This document shows, in pieces, positions 19,701 to 26,682 of a stretch of DNA of 28,288 nt; the first letter of the stretch is position 1, and each line of letters opens with the position of its first letter. The stretch lies in NCBI GenBank assembly GCA_021158465.1, contig JAGGUN010000020.1:1-28288 (forward strand), read 5' to 3'. The stretch is from a bacterium (GTDB lineage: Bacteria > UBP14 > UBA6098 > 4484-93). Position numbers and translations under genes: made by a program. The notes below the pieces were generated by a model. That model did not search any database. It had not been told where the DNA came from and worked only from the letters and a program-made list of their open reading frames with translations.

Positions 19701-20654
19701 TATGGGTGGGCGTTCTACTCTCCGTATTTCTCTGTTGGGGGATTAACAAACTCCATTCCAGCTTGGATGGGCATAGAAGTGCTTGCAGGTTCTGGTGGGG
19801 CGATGGTCCAGATGCAGTATCCTCAGCATTATCCTAAAGCCAGGAACCAGCGAGGGGAAGGTTTGATTTCCAGCATCCAGATTTCAGCTGCATCCGAAGA
19901 TGCTGAAGACAGATACAACTTTGCTTTCCTCGTAGAGGAAGGTAGAATGAAGGATTATCTCTTCCCGGAGAATCCACCTCCTACGACTGATTTTGTTGCT
20001 CTGTATTTCATAGGTCAGAAGGATTTCGATTACACCACAACCGGTGTTGAGGAGTTTGATGGAAAGAGGGATGAATACAGGTTCGACTTTGAAGTGCGGC
20101 GGGTTGGTGGTTCTCATGATGCTCCTGTTTATTTGCGTTTTGACACCGATACCCTTCCTGATGGATATTCTGCCTTCATCATCGACAGGGAAACAGGAGA
20201 AGAGTTTGAGCTCTCATCTATTGGTGAGTATAGTTACAAGCCCGATGGGAACTTTGTTGGTAACCCTTATCAGGAGTGGATTTGTCCTATGCTTGCTATG
20301 GACAAGTACCCTGGTGATGTTCACCGCTTCACACTTGTTATAAAGAGGGCGTCTGAGATTGACAGGTTTGCCCCAGTTTGTGATGGCTTTGTTTGCCTCT
20401 ATCCGAACCCGTTTAACCTTGCTACACAATTGGTCATCAATCTGACAGAGGAATCTAAGGTTACGCTTGAGGTATATAACATCCTTGGTCAGCGTGTTTC
20501 TCTGATAGAATCGGGTAGGGTTCCTGCTGGAGTCCATACATACACCTGGAGCGGGAAGTCGGATGGTGGAGAGCCTCTGCCTTCAGGGGTATATCTTGTC
20601 TTGCTCAGAGTGGATGAATCGAGATTTACTCAAAAGTTGATGCTTCTGAAATAG
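16710..20654 (+). CDS. Secreted Asp-box propeller / YYHQ / fibronectin III protein with T9SS type A sorting domain
   Basis: This 1314-aa protein shares its N-terminal half with the two giants. It has a signal peptide (MKKPGLF, hydrophobic core to about residue 27), then a propeller (about 28-398) with SSDGGETF, STDDGATF and a WLDTRSGNIDVYA closing blade. YYHQ modules follow (about 396-669), the last ending KTIRY. Instead of the repeat stalk it then has a fibronectin III-like domain (about 670-760), a second related domain (about 760-852) and a GWNMVSVSVDP domain with an IIGNPF...YWSDI segment, often seen in T9SS cargo. The T9SS sorting domain is at 1229-1314 (YPNPFN, VYNILGQRV, SGVYLVLL, final KLMLLK). 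AAGGAG at 16698-16703 supports the start. No convincing promoter lies in the 57-bp gap upstream, so it is probably co-transcribed. Its role is unknown; a partner or anchor of the giants is conceivable. Confidence 0.85.
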   Translation: MKKPGLFIPVLLPFLFTILSAKGAFCSIADNVAVTSSSGTDVSQDIYTAKNGEVYITYIDSGATEGVLMFAKSSDGGETFSTPVVVDAGNIDHHPRIRVFESTTNTIYILFSRVSGSGNDVYLARSTDDGATFTILPVVTNQHCWDWADLAVDTVGYIYVVYSDDLSGVHNVYMIVSADSGASFGSPFVVTATGWEEFGPVIAVRGGGAASVAYVAYMDIQWDGSKNIRYRKIENAGSSPVITESVNVGRTSHEETIIPGCLAVSGGDTAHIVYTYSNSSSHFTVIYKRIVGRYMSTEVLTPFDSVNYNPRVDLDAYSNVFVVWTDASSADTQVVLAIWEDDGPFSFRVFVNDTVPVAGNFSPAVSVTREMYKRRVGIAWLDTRSGNIDVYASVRLQFRNGLQPDLAFGGLSTAAGFVPVVHYTWGDSIPGTLTFVPEDSLVAWCDSGSVMGSYAFSTGSGMFERWACLMDSSWNLYNIDDGGNFWVVTYYHQYYVTPSVEVYTGGEPLTEDNGIVICGTQLGVTDTLDTLWSGHSGECWLDRATYLVYSPYSLGSTDTERWQANYRGDPVSYFIFNFGSRLAVYYHQYRCDVELDGTDASHTVWYEEHRFFGASEPRSGMYGTVVTWTDRGFVIDFSDSTTGSPPYRTLDPTFWTVTGHLVKTIRYAEHPLPPTPTSMVMTAVSPHSIQVEWEDFLHEDAYFIANWSDTTLVPGTDTLPPNTLIDTVYGLLENTEYHWLVVGIVTTGHIFTEDDVAYTLCEPPTGATLVDDGDGFIFMAVDEFPNDDEGLSGYFWECVEGGEFGGRDTVVSGRNVVLITGLENGHWFTYHVHYVNGDGIVTPEYEEIRVYVGEARDYPLSWGECLQRGWNMVSVSVDPIPQTPFIQFSDDIWPFYTTTVNSNVYAYAESVGVFYVPSNLYRGDGFFLYLWDECTYVDVHGISNFRDVTKYLSNTPTSRDPGWHIIGNPFLRNIYWSDIISAPGTMNLYNFYYHWTGYGWAFYSPYFSVGGLTNSIPAWMGIEVLAGSGGAMVQMQYPQHYPKARNQRGEGLISSIQISAASEDAEDRYNFAFLVEEGRMKDYLFPENPPPTTDFVALYFIGQKDFDYTTTGVEEFDGKRDEYRFDFEVRRVGGSHDAPVYLRFDTDTLPDGYSAFIIDRETGEEFELSSIGEYSYKPDGNFVGNPYQEWICPMLAMDKYPGDVHRFTLVIKRASEIDRFAPVCDGFVCLYPNPFNLATQLVINLTEESKVTLEVYNILGQRVSLIESGRVPAGVHTYTWSGKSDGGEPLPSGVYLVLLRVDESRFTQKLMLLK
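17895..18714 (+). repeat. ERW/YYHQ modules of the T9SS protein
   Basis: Two modules have FERW...YYHQY and TERW...YYHQY, followed by a degenerate third that ends in KTIRY. They correspond to the sets at 3417-4200 and 10380-11424. Confidence 0.7.
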
Positions 20655-20682
20655 AATGCCTATGTGTATTAGACTTGGTTCT

Positions 20683-20722
20683 AAAGCAGGGTTCCTCCTT
20701 CTGCCCCGCTTTTTTCTTTTTT
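20683..20722 (+). terminator. Intrinsic terminator after the surface-protein cluster
   Basis: AAAGC (20683-20687) pairs with GCTTT (20708-20712), and GGG (20689-20691) with CCC (20704-20706), leaving one A-C mismatch and a 12-base loop. A long T-rich run (20710-20722) follows. It sits 29 bp after the stop of the T9SS protein gene and just before an independent promoter. Confidence 0.7.
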
Positions 20723-20728
20723 CCTACG

Positions 20729-20766
20729 GTTCTTACTAATCGTTTCGCCGTTCTTATTGGTCGTTT
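20729..20766 (+). promoter_or_regulatory. 21-bp-spaced direct repeat upstream of the operon promoter (possible operator)
   Basis: Two 17-base copies, GTTCTTACTAATCGTTT (20729-20745) and GTTCTTATTGGTCGTTT (20750-20766), match at 14 of 17 positions. They start 21 bp apart, which is two helical turns, and the second ends 4 bp before the -35 box. This is a typical arrangement for an activator or response-regulator site, but no regulator is identified. Confidence 0.4.
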
Positions 20767-20770
20767 TTTA

Positions 20771-20799
20771 TTGACTAAAGAGCGCAAATAGACTATAAT
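20771..20799 (+). promoter_or_regulatory. Near-consensus sigma70 promoter for the DUF3467-to-murI operon
   Basis: TTGACT (20771-20776), exactly 17 bp, then a perfect TATAAT (20794-20799). Transcription would begin near 20806, about 40 bases before the first gene. No later terminator or strong promoter was seen, so this promoter may serve all eight downstream genes. Confidence 0.8.
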
Positions 20800-20846
20800 G
20801 ATATAAGTAATTTTTATAAATTTCTTAATGGATACGGAGGGATAAG

Positions 20847-21158
20847 ATGTTAAAAGAGGGTAAGAGGGTGCCGGTGCAGATAGACCTCGATGAGGCGCAT
20901 GCGGAGGGGGTCTATTCCAATCTTGTGGTGGTTTCCCATTCACATTCAGAATTTATTTTGGATTTTGTCCGAATACTCCCCGGAATGAAGAAGGGAAAGG
21001 TATATTCGAGGGTGGTGATGAGCCCGCAGAATACGAAGATGCTGCTTAGGACCCTTCAGGACAACATTGGCAAGTATGAGAGTAAGTTTGGGGAGATAAG
21101 TGTAACCAAGGATTCTTCCCGCCACATAGGGTTTGATATTGATAAGGAGGGGAAGTAG
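20847..21158 (+). CDS. DUF3467 family protein
   Basis: This 103-aa protein matches the DUF3467 family: VYSNLVVVSHSHSEFILDF, then the PG turn, SRVVMSPQNTKMLLRTLQDNIGKYESKFG. No biochemical function is established for the family to my knowledge. There is no signal peptide or membrane segment, so it is cytoplasmic. GGAGG (20836-20840) six bases before the ATG supports the start. It is the first gene after a strong promoter and stands 38 bp before a sensor kinase gene, so a link to signalling or to control of this operon is possible but unproven. Confidence 0.85.
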   Translation: MLKEGKRVPVQIDLDEAHAEGVYSNLVVVSHSHSEFILDFVRILPGMKKGKVYSRVVMSPQNTKMLLRTLQDNIGKYESKFGEISVTKDSSRHIGFDIDKEGK

Positions 21159-21196
21159 ATAAGTGCTGGGAGAGGGTAGTAATCGAGAAATTTCTG

Positions 21197-22834
21197 ATGG
21201 TTTCTAAACAGTATCTTGGGACCTCTGATACAAGGTTTCTGGCTTCTCTTCTTGGGATGTTGACGAGAGTTAGGAATGCGAGAAGCCTCCAGGAGAAGCT
21301 TGACCTTCTGGTAGAGGGGATAGCCCTTTGCGGCTGGCGACGCGTTCATCTTTACCTTATAGACCATGATAGGAAAAAGCTTGTATCGTCTGCGTATTTT
21401 GGGTTGTTACCCGAGGAGGTTGAGTATCTTCGGAAGAACCCGATGAGTTATAGTGAGTTTGAGCGCATTATTCACTCAGCGGGTGATTCCTGCCGTGTCG
21501 GGATAGCATACTATATCCCAGTTGCGGTTCAGAGTAAGATTGTGGGTAGTGAGTTTGCTGAGAGGGCGGTTGCTTCACATATTCCGAAAGAAGAGTTCAA
21601 TGGATGGAATCCGAACGACTTCCTGGTTGTGCCGATATATGACAGGAAAAAGGTGATAATCGGTGTAGTAAGCATAGATGACCCTGTTGACGGTAAGCCT
21701 CCGACCGTTGATGATATGCGCCCTGTTGAGCTTTTTATCGACTATATGACCAGCCTCCTTGGTGAGCAGGAGATGCTGAAGTATATCGACCGGGTGGAAA
21801 GTATTCTATCGAAGGTATTCGAGGCTTCTCCTGTTGGGATGTTCATTCTCTCGAAGAGTTTTAACATCGTTGACCTTAACCCGATGGTAGGCAAGATATT
21901 TGGAAGGAAGCGGGAGGAGTTGCTTGGTTCGCCAATCTGGGAGATATTCAGCTACAGGAAGCAGTGGGATGGTGTCAGAAAGAGCGTTAAAGAGGGTGGA
22001 GTGGTTCGTCGCGATGTTCTGTTTCGCCGTGGTGTGAATGAGAGTTTCTGGGGATATCTTTCCATAGTTGGTGTAAAGGGGGAGGGGGGAGATTTTTTGG
22101 GCTATCTTGCTGCTGTTCAGGATATATCTGGCGAGCGGAGCTTGAAAGAATACATTCTCAGAGCGGAAAGGCTTATCGGGCTCGGGACGCTCTCGGCTGA
22201 TATGGCTCTTGCGCTCTCGAATGCGCTCTATGCTATTGTCGGATTTGTAGAGGAGCTCTCTCGTAGCAAGAGCGTAGAGGATATCTCTGCGTATTCCGAT
22301 GAAATCCTCCGTCTGTCCGACGAGATGAAGAGGATGCTTAAAGAGTTTGTTTCTTACTCGCTCAGCAGAAGGAAGGGGGGGTCATCTCGAGTAAATCTGA
22401 AACGGGGCATTGAGAAGGTACTAAGCCTCCTTTTTCTCCTCGGCAAGACACAGGGGGTCGAGATTAAGAAGGAACTCGAGGAGAACTTATTTGTCAGGGC
22501 GAACTCTGCGGATATAGAACATCTGCTTATGAATGTTCTCCTAAACGCTTTTGAATCTCTTCGTAACAGGAAAGAGAAGCGTGTTGAGATTGCTCTTAAA
22601 AGGTCGGAGGAAGGGATTGTTGTTAAGGTGTCCGACACTGGCTGTGGGATAAAGAAGGAGCATCTTTCCAGGGTGTTCGAACCGTTTTTCACCTATGGGA
22701 AGGAGCCGATGAATGTTGGACTTGGGCTTTATTCTTCCCAGATGATAGCGGAGAAATATGGTGGTAGGATAGATATATCCAGCAGGGCAAATGTCGGTAC
22801 CGAGCTTGTCATAGTTTTTCGGGACGGTGGTTAA
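21197..22834 (+). CDS. GAF-PAS sensor histidine kinase-like protein lacking the phospho-acceptor histidine
   Basis: This 545-aa protein has no membrane segment or signal peptide and so is a cytoplasmic sensor. A GAF domain spans about residues 20-195 (GWRRVHLYLIDHD...VVPIYDRKKVIIGVVSIDD). A PAS domain spans about 200-315 (FEASPVGMFILSKSFNIVDLNP). A dimerisation helix region covers about 320-385, and a HATPase_c domain about 400-545 has all boxes: N446/N450 in MNVLLNAFE, DTGCGI from D480, FEPFFT and GLGLY. Where HisKA proteins have AHExxN, this one reads ALALSN (337-342), with Leu338 in place of the histidine, and no other His is near. It may bind ATP without autophosphorylating, or act as a regulator. 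The start is uncertain because no good ribosome binding site precedes the ATG. The stop overlaps the next start by one base (TAATG), so the response regulator is translationally coupled. Confidence 0.85.
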   Translation: MVSKQYLGTSDTRFLASLLGMLTRVRNARSLQEKLDLLVEGIALCGWRRVHLYLIDHDRKKLVSSAYFGLLPEEVEYLRKNPMSYSEFERIIHSAGDSCRVGIAYYIPVAVQSKIVGSEFAERAVASHIPKEEFNGWNPNDFLVVPIYDRKKVIIGVVSIDDPVDGKPPTVDDMRPVELFIDYMTSLLGEQEMLKYIDRVESILSKVFEASPVGMFILSKSFNIVDLNPMVGKIFGRKREELLGSPIWEIFSYRKQWDGVRKSVKEGGVVRRDVLFRRGVNESFWGYLSIVGVKGEGGDFLGYLAAVQDISGERSLKEYILRAERLIGLGTLSADMALALSNALYAIVGFVEELSRSKSVEDISAYSDEILRLSDEMKRMLKEFVSYSLSRRKGGSSRVNLKRGIEKVLSLLFLLGKTQGVEIKKELEENLFVRANSADIEHLLMNVLLNAFESLRNRKEKRVEIALKRSEEGIVVKVSDTGCGIKKEHLSRVFEPFFTYGKEPMNVGLGLYSSQMIAEKYGGRIDISSRANVGTELVIVFRDGG

Positions 22835-23901
22835 TGGCTTCGATACTTGTGGTCGACGATGACGAGCGGGTGAGGGAGGTGCTCAACCTTCAGCTCGTTC
22901 GATCCGGGCATAAGGTCACGCTTACCTCCGATGGCGATGAGGCGATCCGCCTCCCCGATCTTGGTTCGTTTGATGTGGTTATAACGGATATCAGGATGCC
23001 TCGTGTTAGTGGCGAAGAGGTGGTCAGGTTCATCCTCGAGCGGTTTCCCACGCTTCCGGTGATAGTTCTAACGGGTGTTATAGACATCGATATGGCTATC
23101 AGGGTTATGAGGATGGGGGCGTTCGACTACCTTATCAAGCCCGTTAGGCGTGAGGACCTGCTTTTTGTTATAGCCAAAGCCCTCCAGTTCAAAAGGCTCA
23201 AGGAGGAGAACATTCGACTTGAGGAGGAGAATCGTCGGTACCAGAGCGAGCTTGAGGAAAAGATAAGGGAACGGACCCGTGAACTCACTGAGGCGTTAGA
23301 CAAGCTTAAAAGGTCATACATCGATACTGTGAAGTCTTTCTCAGCGCTGATAGAGGCGAAGGATCCGGCTCTTGTCGGACATGGGGAAAGGGTGGCGTTT
23401 TACGCGAAGAGGATCCTTGCACATTTTGACCACTCCGAAAAGGATGCTTCTGTGCTTGAGTTTGCATCCATCCTCCATGATATTGGAAAGGTGGTGATAG
23501 ATTCTGCTATTCTGAGAAAGATTGGTCCTCTATCCAGTATGGATAGGCTTCTTTTGAAGGACCATCCTGTAATAGGTGCGGAGGTGATAAAACATATAGA
23601 GTTTCTCAGTCCGGCGGCGGATATAATTAGGCATCACCATGAGCATTTCGATGGAACAGGGTACCCTGATGGGTTATCTGGTGAGGAGATACCGTTTCTT
23701 GCGAGAATACTCACTGTAGCGGACTCGTTTGACGCTATGGTAACCGACAGACCATATCGTGAGGCTCTGGATGTTGACTATGTGATTAATTATATGATCC
23801 AGCAGAAGGGGAAGATTTACGATCCAAGGGTTGTGGATGTGTTCGTTGGGAATAAGATATACGAGGCGAAGATAAAGGATGAAGAGTACATTTTCGGATG
23901 A
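22834..23901 (+). CDS. Response regulator with REC and HD-GYP domains (probable c-di-GMP phosphodiesterase)
   Basis: This 355-aa protein has a REC domain (about 3-120) with the acidic pocket D8-D10, phospho-acceptor Asp52 in ITDIRMP, Thr80 and Lys102 in LIKP. A coiled-coil-like, Glu/Lys/Arg-rich linker (about 122-165) leads to an HD-GYP domain with H215-D216 in HDIGK and HHEHFDGTGYP at 268-278. In the family this domain hydrolyses cyclic di-GMP using two or three metal ions, and all visible key residues are present. Phosphorylation of the REC domain would be expected to control it. The partner kinase is encoded directly upstream but seems to lack its acceptor histidine, so another phosphodonor may be needed. 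Its 3' end overlaps scpA by 23 bases. Confidence 0.9.
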   Translation: MASILVVDDDERVREVLNLQLVRSGHKVTLTSDGDEAIRLPDLGSFDVVITDIRMPRVSGEEVVRFILERFPTLPVIVLTGVIDIDMAIRVMRMGAFDYLIKPVRREDLLFVIAKALQFKRLKEENIRLEEENRRYQSELEEKIRERTRELTEALDKLKRSYIDTVKSFSALIEAKDPALVGHGERVAFYAKRILAHFDHSEKDASVLEFASILHDIGKVVIDSAILRKIGPLSSMDRLLLKDHPVIGAEVIKHIEFLSPAADIIRHHHEHFDGTGYPDGLSGEEIPFLARILTVADSFDAMVTDRPYREALDVDYVINYMIQQKGKIYDPRVVDVFVGNKIYEAKIKDEEYIFG

Positions 23902-24634
23902 GGCAGGGGTTCTGGAGGAGCCTTCTCTAAGGTGTAATGTCCAGATTGAGCAAGTGTTTGAGGGGCCACTGGACCTGCTTTTGTATCTTATCCGGCGGGA
24001 CGAATTGGATATATACGATATCCCTATCTCCTATATAGCGGATCAGTATATTCAGTATCTTGAGAGGATGAAGGCGTATGATATTCGGCTTGCCAGCGAG
24101 TACCTGGTGATGGCGTCGACTTTGCTCAATATCAAGGCAAGAATGCTTTTACCGTCGAGTTGGAGCGCCTCTCCCGAGGAGCCTGTCGACCCGAGGAAGG
24201 AGCTCACGGAAAGGTTACTTGCCAGGAAATATGTCAAGGAGCTGGCGGCAGACCTCATGGGGAAACTGGAGGAAGAGGGGCACTATCTGCCCGCAATGAA
24301 TGTTGCGCCTGTTCAGGGGGATGGTGGCGAGGAGGAGGTTGAGCTTGATTGGTTCCAGTTCATCGAGGCGTTTTACCTTGTAATGAGGCATGAACTTGAA
24401 GAGCTTCCCTTTACACCGTTCGAAGAGGTAAAGATTGAGGAACGGATGGAATACCTCCTCGCTAAGCTTGGCGAGAAGAATAGGATGAGGTTCGACGAGC
24501 TACTCATAGAGATTCCCAACAGGCTCTTTCTGGTTGCAACATTCGTTGCTCTTTTGGAGCTTATGCGGCTCCGTAAGGTCACAGTTAGACAAACCGGTAG
24601 CTTCGGGAGAATATGGATATACAGAAAACGCTAA
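23879..24634 (+). CDS. scpA: Segregation and condensation protein A
   Basis: This is a 251-aa kleisin. The N-terminal part carries FEGPLDLLLYLIRRDELDIYDIPI and the ASEYLVMASTLLNIKARMLLP helix typical of ScpA. A C-terminal winged-helix part (about 200-245) carries FVALLELMRLRKVTVRQ. With ScpB and an Smc ATPase it forms the bacterial condensin that compacts and segregates the chromosome; smc is not in this window. The start overlaps the response regulator gene by 23 bases, and scpB overlaps its end by 22, so all three are probably translated together. Confidence 0.92.
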   Translation: MKSTFSDEAGVLEEPSLRCNVQIEQVFEGPLDLLLYLIRRDELDIYDIPISYIADQYIQYLERMKAYDIRLASEYLVMASTLLNIKARMLLPSSWSASPEEPVDPRKELTERLLARKYVKELAADLMGKLEEEGHYLPAMNVAPVQGDGGEEEVELDWFQFIEAFYLVMRHELEELPFTPFEEVKIEERMEYLLAKLGEKNRMRFDELLIEIPNRLFLVATFVALLELMRLRKVTVRQTGSFGRIWIYRKR

Positions 24635-25170
24635 ACATGAAGGGGTTGGTTGAGGCGCTTGTTATCGCTTCTCGGGAACCTGTTTCGCCAGAGCGAATAG
24701 GAGAACTCTTGGATGTTGAGAAACAAGAGGTAGAGGATATTATCTCCGGTCTTAACAAAGAATATGAAGAATCTGGTCGTGGATTCAGGCTGAGGTTTAT
24801 TGCAGGAGGGTATCAGTATTATACACTCCCAGAATTCCACGAGTATATAAAACCGTTTCTTGGTGAGCCGAAGACAAGACTTTCTGCATCAGCCCTTGAG
24901 GTGCTTGCTGTGATTGCGCTTAAGCAGCCTGTGACCCGCTCCGAGATAGAGAGGGTAAGAGGTGTGAATTCATTGCACTCTTTGCATAGGTTGGTTGGGC
25001 TTGGGCTTGTAAATATCGTCGGCAGGAAAAAGGGAACAGGTAGCCCGTTTATATATACGCTTTCCGACAAGTTTTATCAGCGGTTTGGTTTGAAAGGGGC
25101 AGACGATTTGCCCACGATGGAGGAGTTGGAGGAGATATTTAGGCAGGAATATGGGGATATGGAGGATTAA
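24613..25170 (+). CDS. scpB: Segregation and condensation protein B
   Basis: This 185-aa protein is the dimeric winged-helix partner of ScpA. Characteristic stretches are VEALVIASREPVSPERIGELL near the start, GFRLRFIAGGYQYYT, the LSASALEVLAVIALKQPVTRSEIE helix and the RGVNSLHSLHRLVGLGLV segment. The ATG at 24613 lies inside scpA with GGGAG just upstream. An in-frame ATG at 24637, just after the scpA stop, is a second possibility. The order scpA-scpB-pseudouridine synthase is a widely conserved bacterial arrangement. Confidence 0.92.
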   Translation: MDIQKTLNMKGLVEALVIASREPVSPERIGELLDVEKQEVEDIISGLNKEYEESGRGFRLRFIAGGYQYYTLPEFHEYIKPFLGEPKTRLSASALEVLAVIALKQPVTRSEIERVRGVNSLHSLHRLVGLGLVNIVGRKKGTGSPFIYTLSDKFYQRFGLKGADDLPTMEELEEIFRQEYGDMED

Positions 25171-25873
25171 CAGGTATCTTGCCGCTTGTGGGTTGGGTTC
25201 GAGGAGGTCGGTCGAAAAGCTGGTAAGAGACGGCAGGGTTAAGATTAATGGAGAGACTGTAACCTCCTTTGCTTCCGTAGTGGGAGAAGGGGATATGGTT
25301 ACCCTCAACGGAAGGGTAGTATCCCCTGAAAAGAAGATTTATTTGGCATTCAACAAGCCGAGCGGTTCTATTGTGTCATGGAAGGACCCTGCTGGTAGAG
25401 AAACAATTTACAAGTATATTCACATCCCTGAAAGGGTTTTCTATGTGGGGAGATTGGATTATAACACATCGGGGCTCCTGCTTTTGACCAACGATGGGGA
25501 GCTTGCCTTCAGGCTGACCCACCCGTCGTATCAGGTAGAGAGAGAGTATCTTGCCACAGTTTGCTCTCCGTTATCGAGGGAACAGATAAACGGTTTGAGG
25601 CTTGGTAGGTTCTCACTCGATGGTAAGCCTCTTAGTAAGATAAAGGTTGACTTCCTTGGGAGAAAGGATAAGGGGTTTCTATATCGAATGGTGCTTACAG
25701 AGGGCAGGTATAGGGAGATAAGGAGGATATTCGAGAAGTTGGGGACAAGGCTTTTGTCTCTTCACAGGACTGGATATGGTGTGGTTCGTCTTGGCAGGCT
25801 TCCTGTCGGGAGGTGGCGGCACCTTTCGAAGCGAGAAGTTGCAGAACTTAGAAGGAGTGTTGGAATTGCCTGA
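25151..25873 (+). CDS. RsuA/RluB/E/F-family 16S/23S rRNA pseudouridine synthase
   Basis: This 240-aa protein has an S4 RNA-binding domain at the N-terminus (INRYLAACGLGSRRSVEKLV...GRVKINGE) and a pseudouridine synthase domain with the motif GRLDYNTSGLLLLTNDG. Asp103 is the expected catalytic residue. The later GRYREIRRIFEKLG motif is also typical. It converts a specific uridine in ribosomal RNA to pseudouridine; the neighbours scpA-scpB suggest an RluB-type 23S enzyme, but the target base cannot be read from sequence. It overlaps scpB by 20 bases. Confidence 0.88.
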   Translation: MGIWRINRYLAACGLGSRRSVEKLVRDGRVKINGETVTSFASVVGEGDMVTLNGRVVSPEKKIYLAFNKPSGSIVSWKDPAGRETIYKYIHIPERVFYVGRLDYNTSGLLLLTNDGELAFRLTHPSYQVEREYLATVCSPLSREQINGLRLGRFSLDGKPLSKIKVDFLGRKDKGFLYRMVLTEGRYREIRRIFEKLGTRLLSLHRTGYGVVRLGRLPVGRWRHLSKREVAELRRSVGIA

Positions 25874-26672
25874 TAGAAGTTCCCCGATAGGGATATTCGA
25901 TTCGGGTATAGGTGGGTTGACTGTTTACCGGAGGTTACTTGAGCTTCTACCGAACGAGAGATTTGTCTATCTGGGTGATACAGCAAGGTACCCTTATGGT
26001 CCTCGTTCTGCTGAAATAGTCAAGCGGTTTGCCGTTCAGGGTGCACGGTTTCTGCTCGATTTCGATGTGAAGCTTCTGGTAGTTGCCTGCAATACGGCAA
26101 GCTCCGTTGCTCTCGATACCCTGAGGGAGGTGAGTTCTACTCCTGTGGTTGGTGTAATCCTTCCAGGTGCAAGGATGGCATCCAGGGTGACGAAGAGCGG
26201 TAGGATTGGTGTTATAGGCACAGTGGGTACCATCCGCTCTGGAGCTTACAAAAGGGAGATATCTGTCCTTGCAAAGGGAACTGAGATATACGAGGTGCCC
26301 TGCCCGCTTTTTGTCCCCCTTGCTGAGGAGGGGTTTTTCGATGGAGAGATCCCCGAGATGGTAGCTCATTACTACCTTGATGGACTAAAGGAGAAGGGGA
26401 TTGATACGCTTGTGCTTGGGTGCACGCATTATCCGCTTTTGAAGCGGGTCATCAGCAGGGTTATGGGCAACAGAGTATATCTTGTTGATTCCGCTGTCGC
26501 AGCGGCGGAGGAGACAGCAGATCTTCTGTCATTAAAGGGAATTGCCTCGCCAGAGAGAAGTGGAGAAGACATACTCTATGTAACGGATGCCCCGGAGCGT
26601 TTTCGAACGGTTAGCAAGCTTTTTATGGGATATCCGATAGATAATGTGGTAAAAATAGAACCTTTTTTGTAA
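25866..26672 (+). CDS. murI: Glutamate racemase
   Basis: The enzyme interconverts L- and D-glutamate to supply D-Glu for peptidoglycan. From the TTG start at 25866 it is 268 aa, the usual family length, with Asp12 in GIFDSGIGG, the first catalytic Cys75 in VVACNTASS and the second Cys186 in LVLGCTHYP. The frame is open further upstream to an ATG at 25776, but that would add 30 residues unlike the family that lie inside the previous gene. AGAAGGAG ending at 25857, eight bases before the TTG, decides the start; GTG 25857 and TTG 25860 fall on or too close to this site. It overlaps the pseudouridine synthase gene by 8 bases. Confidence 0.9.
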   Translation: MPDRSSPIGIFDSGIGGLTVYRRLLELLPNERFVYLGDTARYPYGPRSAEIVKRFAVQGARFLLDFDVKLLVVACNTASSVALDTLREVSSTPVVGVILPGARMASRVTKSGRIGVIGTVGTIRSGAYKREISVLAKGTEIYEVPCPLFVPLAEEGFFDGEIPEMVAHYYLDGLKEKGIDTLVLGCTHYPLLKRVISRVMGNRVYLVDSAVAAAEETADLLSLKGIASPERSGEDILYVTDAPERFRTVSKLFMGYPIDNVVKIEPFL

Positions 26673-26682
26673 CGGGGGTAAG

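Noticed and set aside
25776-25865. Longer murI start at ATG 25776
   Set aside because: The extra residues do not resemble glutamate racemases, lie wholly within the previous gene, and lack the ribosome binding site found before TTG 25866.
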